Part shown: piece by piece, positions 32,001-38,158 of the stretch
How positions within the stretch are numbered: position 1 is the stretch's first letter
Layout: each line of letters begins with the position of its first letter
Assembly: GCA_003427395.1 (NCBI GenBank)
Contig: BFEA01000497.1
Location: 231,480 to 269,637 of the forward strand
Direction: 5' to 3'
Length of the DNA: 38,158 nucleotides
Source of the DNA: Chara braunii
Lineage: Eukaryota > Streptophyta > Charophyceae > Charales > Characeae
The notes under the pieces: model-generated
The model's input: only the letters and a program-made list of their open reading frames with translations
Database searches by the model: none
Told to the model about the DNA's origin: nothing
Position numbers and translations under genes: made by a program

Positions 32001-33990
32001 AGGCCAGAAAGAGATAGGTTTGAGGCTCTTAGATCCAAGAGGGTTGCACTTAGACTCGCGTGAGAGGGCCTTGTTACCTTGACGTGCCTGAGGGCCCGGC
32101 AATGGCAGCCAAAGTGCAAAATAGCTTGGTCAACTGAAGCTCGATCACCTGCTTTTGATTCTTCTAACAACTCTCCGGATCGCAACGATACTCCCTTTGT
32201 TCAAGCTCGCTCACTTCTTCCAGTTGCAAGCTATTCCTTCTGACATCCTCCAAGTCACCGCATTGGCCCTCAGGATAAGCCGCGTGCCAATCAGCTTGCG
32301 AGTCCGCAACTTTCATGGCCCACCCTTACCCACCTCCTTTGGTAGGGTGAACAACTAACCGGCCCACAAATAAGTTGGCACCTCCGCAGTTGGCCCGCTA
32401 GTTCACAGGCTTGATAGGATGAATAGCACACCAGCCATCCACTAACCCTCGTCCTCGCAGTTGCCTCTAGTCCTTCTGTTTAATGTGGTGAGCAGTGCTC
32501 AGACTTTGGCCGGTAGGTAAGTACGTCTTCTTGCAACTTCTTCTCCCTCTTCCTGCTATTTCTGCTTGACGAAACGGGTCGCACGCCAATCCACAAGTAA
32601 GGCAGTAACCTCTTGGTTGGCCTTACTCCAGCCGTATCGCTAGTTGTAACCCGCGTTGTCAGCCAACATACTAGCTTGCAGCCTCACGGCCTGCGTCCTC
32701 CTGCTCTTAGTGTCCAAATGAGCAGAATCGGGGAAGGCCTTTCTTCTGGAGCTACCTGGCGTTCCCTCTTCGTCGCGCCAGTATAGTAGCAGTTGCTTTT
32801 GCTGCTATCCAAATCGGATCTCTCCTAACTCCCTCCTTCGTTCGGCACCTCAAGCCGACTCTTGGTTCGTTCCGCCTCGGCTACAATGGGACGGAGCTCT
32901 CCCTCCCTCCGCGTTACGGCCAATAGGTAAGTCCTCTTTCCTTCCTCTTGATTCACTCTATGTCGTTCTGCATGAACACAAGCCAAATGTCTCTCCCGTC
33001 AAAATGTCGGAGTACGCACCGTTGCTGACTCTGCACAATTAAGCACCCCGCTACCGCTGTAGTAGGTGTTCACTACTCTCTTTCTTTCATCTTACTATGC
33101 CTCTCACTTCATTTTCCTCGCATCTTCGGTCGGGGCTTGACTGGGTGCATACTGTATCAGTCGGCGAGTAACACGACGAGCATCCTTGCCGGACAACGGC
33201 ACAGCACAGTCGAGGCCCAACAGATGTCGGTGGTGACCACCGAGATCAATATGTCGTCCGTCAGGCAAATCTTCAACACGCGTTAGGCCTCACGCTGCCT
33301 CCACTGCCAGGACCGCAAAATCGAACAAATCTTCCACCAAAACCCGGAAACACCCCTCCCGTGCGCTATGCGACACTGAGCGCACGTGAGTAACGTGCGC
33401 GCCAATAGGTAAGTCACTAACCTTCGCAAATACGCCTACGCAACTCCCATCGACCAACTAGCGAAATCGAATGAATCCACCCCGAGATTCTCGGCTAGGT
33501 GCATTAGCACTCTGAGGTCTCTTTTCCTCTCACGCAGCCCTGATCTCTTATTCCGGCAAGACTAACGCCCTACTATCAAAACTAACACTACTACCCACTT
33601 CGCCAAAGTCCGAAACTCCTACTTCGCACTTTAATTCGCTTGTTTTTGCCACAAATCGAGTAACCTATGAGGTTCCTACTCCGCCATCGTCACCTTCCTT
33701 CCCTCCGTGCACACCCTTCAACATCAACTTCCTAATCTGCTAACCCTTTACTAAATCTTACATCGTCGTTCGATTCGCCCTCAAGCAAAACCCCAACCTC
33801 AGATCTCTATTCGCTGAAAACAGTCGAGAAATGGTCAAGCTAACAGGCCTTCACTCCCGTTCTCCTCCATCCCCGACACTCTCTGCGCACCTTTGCTATC
33901 TTCGTCATCCCTCCACACATTGACATCAACCAAAACCGACGCACTCCGACCAAATAGCGCGCCACGATCGGACAACGCAAAAATTCCGAT
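32001..33990. other. Element X copy 2, pyrimidine-rich interior (no gene seen)
   Basis: About 2 kb without recognisable protein. The motif GCCAATAGGTAAGT, or the close GGCCGGTAGGTAAGT, occurs at 32508, 32919 and 33401 on the plus strand. It matches the 5' splice donor consensus, but it is antisense to the element orientation used here. Confidence 0.6.
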
Positions 33991-34011
33991 CGCAAAAGAC
34001 GAAGCAAACAA

Positions 34012-34024
34012 CTAAAAAAAAGAA
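34012..34024 (-). terminator. Oligo-T run after U6-like segment
   Basis: On the minus strand TTTTC precedes eight T directly downstream of the U6-like 3' end, a standard Pol III stop signal. Confidence 0.7.
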
Positions 34025-34116
34025 AAGTTACTCCCGATTTATGCGCGTCAGCCTCACGTCGGGGTCAGGCTAATCTTCTGTGCATCGTTCCAATTTTAAC
34101 GGATGTCTCGAAGGAC
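34014..34116 (-). ncRNA. U6: U6 snRNA-like segment with Pol III-type terminator, element X copy 2
   Basis: On the minus strand: GTCCTTCGAGACATCCG, TTAAAATTGGAACGATG, CACAGAAGATTAGCCTGACC, CCGACGTGAGGCTGACGCGC, ATAAATCGGGAG, then TTTTCTTTTTTTT. This follows U6 over its whole ~100 nt, including the 3' GACGCGCATAAATCG part lost in copy 1, and ends in an oligo-T suited to Pol III termination. The ACAGAGA box is damaged (GCACAGA) and AGCATGG reads AGCCTGA, so splicing function is unlikely. The upstream AT-rich box is about 90 nt away rather than at -30. The pairing of an apparently complete U6 body with the element is seen; transcription is not shown. Confidence 0.88.
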
Positions 34117-34964
34117 TCAACCGGGGAGACCCCACGGTACTACTGAAGGGGCACATCTTGCACAAGGCCTACCGGTAATGCAAGTGTCGTCCTTAGGCCA
34201 GCCAAAATATCTAGTTTTACTCGTCAAACCCCGCCATTCTGGGTCCGGACACAGCCCTGCATTTCGACAGTTTATGGGCGTTCCCACTGAGTTAGACTGT
34301 TGGGTCAACGTCCGGCCTGGGAACCGGCACCGTGCCCCGGACCCCAACGAAACTAATGGGGAGAGGGGGAGGGATCTATCGATGCTCCCCCGGTCATGCC
34401 AGGCGGGCCCACACTCGGACTCCTCAGCAAAAACTAAGGGGGATAGTCCCGTGGGACCCTCAACCCCTCAACTTCTTTCATTCGACGCTCCTCTGCTCCC
34501 ACGCTGCTGGCTGCTGGCTTCGATTCTCGCACCTCCGTATTAACAGTCCAATGTCGTAACCCATAGGGCTAGGCCCAAGTCTAAGACCAGCTTGCGCGAG
34601 ACTCCATATAAACCTGTGCTGCAGAGTGTGCAGGCTGCTTAAACGACGACACGACCATTACACAGGCCGTACCACACGCCAAGGCCTATCACTTGGTCAC
34701 CTTTGCGTGCTCACGTAGCGGTCAAACGTGCCAAAGGAAAGACGAAGCCTTTTTAATCCTAGTCTAATCAACAAATAAACATCTGGCCGGCGACCAACGC
34801 CATTTTTCATAATTATAAAAAAACAGGGAGATCACACGCGCCTTCAGTCTGTGCGCCGACACACTCTCTACTCTAGTCAACCATTCAATCAGCGTAAACC
34901 ACAGTCGCGATCGCGCCTTGCGCGGAATACTTGAACTTTAAAACACTCTCTGTAGCTTGCAAAC

Positions 34965-35003
34965 ACTAGGGCGGATACCCTTGTAAGGGTATTCGCACCG
35001 ACA
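34965..35003 (-). other. 5'-terminal hairpin of element X copy 2
   Basis: On the minus strand TGTCGGTGCGAATACCCTT, AC, AAGGGTATCCGCCC. The arms ATACCCTT/AAGGGTAT are as in copy 1, with outer GCG/CGC replacing GCCC/GGGC. Confidence 0.8.
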
Positions 35004-35007
35004 CCGG

Positions 35008-35326
35008 GTTGCGCGTGACGCGCTACCAGTCCAGTGCCGCGACCGGTCCAGTGCTGCTAGCCTGCTACACCTTATAGAAACTGCTTTCTCGGGCACGCGC
35101 ACTGCCGACTTGAGGGCAGGTGTACTGGACGGCGAGTTAGAGTCGACGCCTGTTCGACACTCAAGCTACTTAGCTCAGCTACTCTACGTTACTCTGTGCT
35201 ACTCTAGAGTCGACGTCGGCGCTACTCTGGAGTCGACGCCTGTTTTCGACACTCAAGCTACTTAACTGACTTCTATGCTGCTATGCACGACTACGACTTC
35301 GCTCTACGTTGGACACACGTGCACTC
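35008..35326. repeat. Right flank of element X copy 2 with internal direct repeats
   Basis: GAGTCGACGCCTGTT with CGACACTCAAGCTACTTA occurs at about 35141 and again at about 35231, with CTACTCTAGAGTCGACG variants between. No gene was seen. Confidence 0.75.
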
Positions 35327-35355
35327 GCACACGCACACACACACACACACGCACG

Positions 35356-35388
<33 letters not shown>
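35327..35388. repeat. (AC)n microsatellite, left of the junction artefact
   Basis: AC units with a few GCAC interruptions, ending exactly where a Tn5 mosaic end begins. It is probably the same locus as 36247-36306. Confidence 0.97.
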
Positions 35389-35390
<2 letters not shown>

Positions 35391-35426
35391 GTCTCTTATA
35401 CACATCTAGATGTGTATAAGAGACAG
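35389..35426. other. Sequencing adapter: two abutting Tn5 mosaic ends (mate-pair junction)
   Basis: CTGTCTCTTATACACATCT is followed at once by its reverse complement AGATGTGTATAAGAGACAG, 38 bp in all. This is the circularisation junction of transposase-based mate-pair libraries, not a genomic transposon: no Tn5 or IS50 genes are present and both 19-bp ends are perfect and back to back. Confidence 0.97.
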
Positions 35427-36245
35427 CTTTGTCCTCCTTCACGCTCTCAAATGAAACAATCCATGGAATCCTTAATTCATCACTTTAAGCTTTACACAGA
35501 GGGTGTGTTTGTACCAGCTTCTTCCACGTACACCTGTGTAGAAGTACCCAAAGGAGAATTTGGTGTGTATTTAGTTAGCAACGGAACCAATCGTCCTTAT
35601 CGTTGTAAAATTCGAGCACCTGGTTTTGCTCATTTACAAGGGCTTGATTTTATATCGAAACATCACATGCTCGCAGATGTGGTTACTAGCATAGGTACTC
35701 ACGATATTGTGTTTTGTTGCCGCGATCTTTTGCCACTCCATGAGCCAGTCATGTGTTGGTGTGTTGCCTTGAGTCGTGCTGAAGAGGCAGTTGATGGCGA
35801 GCGCCGGGGCGTCGTCCTCGATGAACCGCTTCTTCCATTGTGTCGTCAAATCTTCCCAAGAGATCTTCTTGTGTAGATTGGCGACCTGGACGTTGTGGAT
35901 GGTTGCTAGGTGGCTGAGCCCTTCGAGTTGAGGAACAACGCCCCGATGTACGAGTGCTCGGGGACGTGGCGAATTCGAAGTTCCGCCGTAAAGCCCTCCC
36001 ACCAGGGGACCGGGTCTTTATGCGTATAGTCATCAAACTTTTCGATCCGGAATATCGACATTTTGTAATGCTGCGGACTGCTGCCATCGTGCTAGGGCGG
36101 CTGGTGCAACTTCCGAACCTCGTTCTTCAAGGCGTTGAGTTGCTCACTGATGGTGGCGGGTGCGGCAAAGGTGCTGATGTCGTCGAGCATCGCGACTACA
36201 TGGTCAACTCGTTCCTCCAATTGGCGGTTTGAGGCTGCACTGCTG
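35427..36245. other. Artefactual exact copy of 24252-25070
   Basis: 819 bp (nad7 relic plus gag) identical to 24252-25070 with a constant offset of 11175 and no indel; the N at 25053 is T at 36228. It starts directly after the mate-pair adapter and ends at a single N. A mate-pair fragment running from 24252 to 35388 (11137 bp), once circularised, gives exactly this order. The copy should be disregarded as gene content, including the chimeric open frame 35283-35876. Confidence 0.95.
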
Positions 36246-36246
36246 N

Positions 36247-36306
<60 letters not shown>
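36247..36306. repeat. (CA)n microsatellite after single-N gap
   Basis: About 30 CA units directly after N at 36246. It is likely the true continuation of the 35327-35388 repeat once the artefact is removed. Confidence 0.97.
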
Positions 36307-36310
<4 letters not shown>

Positions 36311-36741
36311 ATCAGGGATTAAATAAAATTGACTGGAAAGAAGACTCAAAAAAAACTGGGGAAGCCTTTCCCAAAGAATAGGCCTGTTCAAAAAATCGGA
36401 CCCACCCAATGCGAACAAAACAGCTATTAGGCCCTACCCCTTGGAGTAGTGGACCTGAATATTCGAAGGACACGAAGTCCTATGAAGGCCCGTGAGATAG
36501 CATGGTACTAGAGAATTAGGATTCGGACCATGTACGAAGCACAGCCTGAGAATAGGGTAGCAGTCCCCATGATAAAAACGAGGCAAAAATAGTAGTAGGT
36601 ATCTCTTTTTTCCATTTCCTATTCCTGGAGTCTAGGCAAAGTACGCGCTGAAGAGACGCGGCGCTCTGTCTACATTCCAAGAATAGCAACATCGTAGTAA
36701 TCATTCGCGATTCGCGCGGTCTGTAACTGTCGGGTTCAAAC
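36307..36741. other. Gene-free spacer
   Basis: No recognisable coding or RNA feature in this stretch. The minus frame 36743-36516 has no domain I know. Confidence 0.5.
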
Positions 36742-36825
36742 ATGGACGGCCCGATGTCACTGGAGGAGATGTTGTCGGTACAAGAATTGGTGTTCGAGGA
36801 GGACGCGATGGAGACGTCAACACAG
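36742..36825 (+). CDS. Possible first exon of an unidentified gene (28 codons, then splice donor)
   Basis: From ATG 36742 the frame encodes MDGPMSLEEMLSVQELVFEE plus eight more residues and ends ACACAG|GTAATA, a good 5' splice donor in phase 0. The peptide is acidic and Met/Glu-rich with no known domain. No acceptor or second exon could be placed; plus-strand fragments around 37015-37240 (VIWWDNRFVYGTYY) might be decayed coding sequence. It could equally be chance or a transposase relic. Confidence 0.3.
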
Positions 36826-36935
36826 GTAATAAGATTTTGTGTTGACCTATGTGCATGCGACTAATATGTTGATCACATAGTTAATATATATGTTCCATAA
36901 GAAAGTGATAAATGATAAATGATGTTTAATGCTAT

Positions 36936-36991
36936 ATATCCTCTGATGAGTTAACTGGTGGCTAGTTAACGAAAAATGCATTTTAGGGTGG
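36936..36991 (+). ncRNA. Hammerhead ribozyme motif 1 (type I, short stem III)
   Basis: The catalytic core CTGATGA (36943-36949) and GAAA (36971-36974) flank a perfect 7-bp stem II, GTTAACT/AGTTAAC, with a 7-nt loop. Stem III is AAA/TTT around a TGCA tetraloop (36974-36983), leaving T36984 as the cleavage base. Stem I is TATCCT/AGGGTG (36937-36942 with 36985-36990), six pairs including two wobbles. A short stem III in a type I fold is typical of hammerheads in mobile elements. The TTT triplet fits the NUH rule but is not the efficient GUC. Confidence 0.85.
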
Positions 36992-37015
36992 AAGCCACGA
37001 TCCCTGGCTTAGCAT

Positions 37016-37675
37016 CAATATCTATCGCACCAACCCGTGAGGTAATATGGTGGGACAATCGCTTCGTCTATGGAACATATTATTAGTAAACACGACACAT
37101 CCGTAGATTTGAGAATATGTATGGTCCTAACTTGAAATTTCTTGTTTGATGGAACTCGACTGTGTGGCGGATTGTTGCAAACATGAGCGACGGAGCCAAT
37201 GATAAAATTGACGTATGGCGCCTGAAGCCCGGACGAGCATGAAAGTTTGTGGAGCAACCGAAGTGTAGGATAGTAAAGTTTGAGCTGTAATATTGGGTAC
37301 TATTGGTATTAGATGATGTCCTTAGCCACACGACGAACATTTTTTAGTATAGGGGAAAGAGTAGTTCTTTCAACCCATGTCTTTTTTTGTGTTTCGTACA
37401 TAATGAATAATTTTCGGCATTTTCCTGTTCGAATTCCTGTAATTTGATATCTTTCGTATCTCGGATTTCGAGTCCAATAGACCATATTTGAATTGTTTGT
37501 CATAATTAAATGCTTCCGTCAAGTTCGAGATGACTGCTCTTTCTACGTTGCATGGATGAGTTGTGTGATGATTGAACCATTTTTTTCCCTGAAAAGGCTG
37601 TGATACGAAGTGTAATTTTACACTGAAGAGTAGCGTAAGCTCAAGTTACGCTCACACATGCAAACATGGTGAGTC
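37016..37675. other. Gene-free interval between the two hammerhead motifs
   Basis: AT-rich, no long frame. Decayed coding sequence is possible around 37015-37240 but not identifiable. If both ribozymes cut, the released RNA would be 36985-37712, 728 nt. Confidence 0.5.
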
Positions 37676-37703
37676 CTTGGCCATCAGTACAGTTCATCTT
37701 GGG

Positions 37704-37761
37704 TGGACTTTCAGGGTTCAACCTCCTGATGAGTCGGTGGAAGTCCGACGAAACAGTCTGG
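37704..37761 (+). ncRNA. Hammerhead ribozyme motif 2 (probably type III, weakened)
   Basis: Core CTGATGA (37726-37732), perfect 5-bp stem II GTCGG/CCGAC with 7-nt loop, and GAAA (37750-37753). Stem III can be formed by TGGACTTT (37704-37711) with ACAGTCTG (37753-37760): eight positions, one C-U mismatch next to the cleavage site and two wobbles; the cut would follow C37712. Stem I is short, GGGT/ACCT with a TCA loop, and its first pair is A-C. The core is exact, but the mismatch turns the usual GTC triplet into TTC, so activity may be reduced. Confidence 0.8.
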
Positions 37762-37837
37762 CTGAGTCATTTTGTGAGTTCTGTATAGCGAACATAACAA
37801 CACTCACACATACTCAGACTCAACCACACAGAACACC

Positions 37838-37839
<2 letters not shown>

Positions 37840-37874
<35 letters not shown>
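37840..37874. repeat. (AC)n microsatellite
   Basis: About 17 AC units, inside a longer CA-rich stretch 37795-37890. Confidence 0.97.
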
Positions 37875-37878
<4 letters not shown>

Positions 37879-38069
37879 TCACACACTCACCCAGGACACA
37901 CCATCTCTACATCCTGAATGCTGGACGCAGAGGCTTGAGTTGTGCAACATCAAGGCTTTCGAACGACTGCACCTTGATGACTGACGGTGAGTTTGTTATT
38001 CGTGTCTGTTGCTTTCGTTTTTCGTGGTCTTGGAACTATGAGTGAAAGAGAGTGTGTATGTGTCCACGC

Positions 38070-38074
<5 letters not shown>

Positions 38075-38148
<74 letters not shown>
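38075..38148. repeat. Compound (GT)n(GA)n microsatellite
   Basis: GT units to about 38106 followed by GA units to about 38148 at the window end. Confidence 0.98.
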
Positions 38149-38150
<2 letters not shown>

Positions 38151-38158
38151 CCTACACC

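Larger units (their letters stand above)
28589..35003 (-). mobile_element. Element X copy 2: 6.4-kb reversed homologue of the 3744-13829 element
   Basis: The termini TGTCGAGCGCAT (28589) and CACCGACA (35003) are the reverse complement of the ends of copy 1, and CCGG flanks it on both sides. In reverse order it carries the same landmarks: terminal hairpin, U6-like segment (34116-34014), conserved block (32000-31850), hairpin array (31600-30975), the GAAATTTC repeat pair, the two dyads (30123-30085) and the terminal block (28990-28589). Identity to copy 1 is patchy by eye, so the copies are old or evolve fast. No protein domain is recognisable on either strand. Confidence 0.87.

Noticed and set aside
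31587-32185. 158- and 112-codon frames in element X copy 2
   Set aside because: Not preserved in copy 1 and no domain; they overlap on opposite strands.
35389-35426. Genomic Tn5/IS50 insertion
   Set aside because: Only two back-to-back 19-bp mosaic ends with no transposon body; a mate-pair adapter explains it and the following duplication.
35283-35876. 197-codon frame joining His/Thr repeat, adapter and nad7 sequence
   Set aside because: Runs through an AC microsatellite and the sequencing adapter into a false duplicate.
37726-37770. Type I fold for the second hammerhead
   Set aside because: The downstream stem III would need a U where A37765 lies and would place G at the cleavage base, and stem I has no partner downstream; a type III fold fits better.

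Overview
The window looks like a repeat-dominated nuclear contig of a streptophyte, most plausibly a charophyte green alga (a Chara-like genome is my guess, not a proof). Three things point there: nested Ty3/gypsy (chromodomain-type) retrotransposon wrecks, a nuclear insert of plant-type mitochondrial DNA (rps3-rpl16, rrnL, nad4-nad2, nad7), and U6 snRNA-like sequence with plant-like conservation. No intact protein-coding gene is visible. Every recognisable coding stretch is a transposon or mitochondrial relic carrying stops or frameshifts. The one possible exception is a 28-codon open stretch ending at a good splice donor near 36.8 kb.

Layout: 1-990 is a ~172-bp satellite in about 5.7 copies, followed by purine-rich low-complexity DNA. 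A plus-strand Ty3/gypsy pol begins near 3220 and is cut inside the reverse transcriptase at 3743. It resumes at 13834 and runs through RNase H, integrase and a decayed chromodomain to a polypurine tract and LTR start at 16568. The interrupter (3744-13829, called element X copy 1) has TGTCG...CGACA ends and a 4-bp target duplication (CCGT/CTGT). A second, reversed copy lies at 28589-35003 with a perfect CCGG duplication. 18950-19720 is another plus-strand integrase relic, joined head to head at ~19722 with a minus-strand gypsy element. That element runs RT, protease, gag, PBS and a 1058-bp LTR at 26501-27558, and its gag is split by a ~3.1-kb mosaic mitochondrial insert (21410-24538).

Element X is the most interesting object. 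Neither copy has recognisable coding capacity. Both carry a U6 snRNA-like segment near one end, terminal hairpins, a conserved pair of inverted repeats, and a tandem array of hairpins. In the array the loop core is conserved while the outer stem arms differ from unit to unit and stay complementary. This looks like a large, structured, non-coding retroelement-like family with a captured Pol III snRNA gene, formally reminiscent of Cassandra TRIMs that carry 5S sequence. I cannot assign it to a named class.

The right end (36.9-37.8 kb) holds two hammerhead-ribozyme motifs in the same orientation. Their predicted cut sites are 728 nt apart, which fits a retrozyme-like layout, although the two motifs differ in sequence. 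Just upstream, 35389-36245 is almost certainly an assembly artefact: two abutting 19-bp Tn5 mosaic ends (a mate-pair junction adapter) followed by an exact 819-bp copy of 24252-25070. 12029-12846 is an 818-base run of N.
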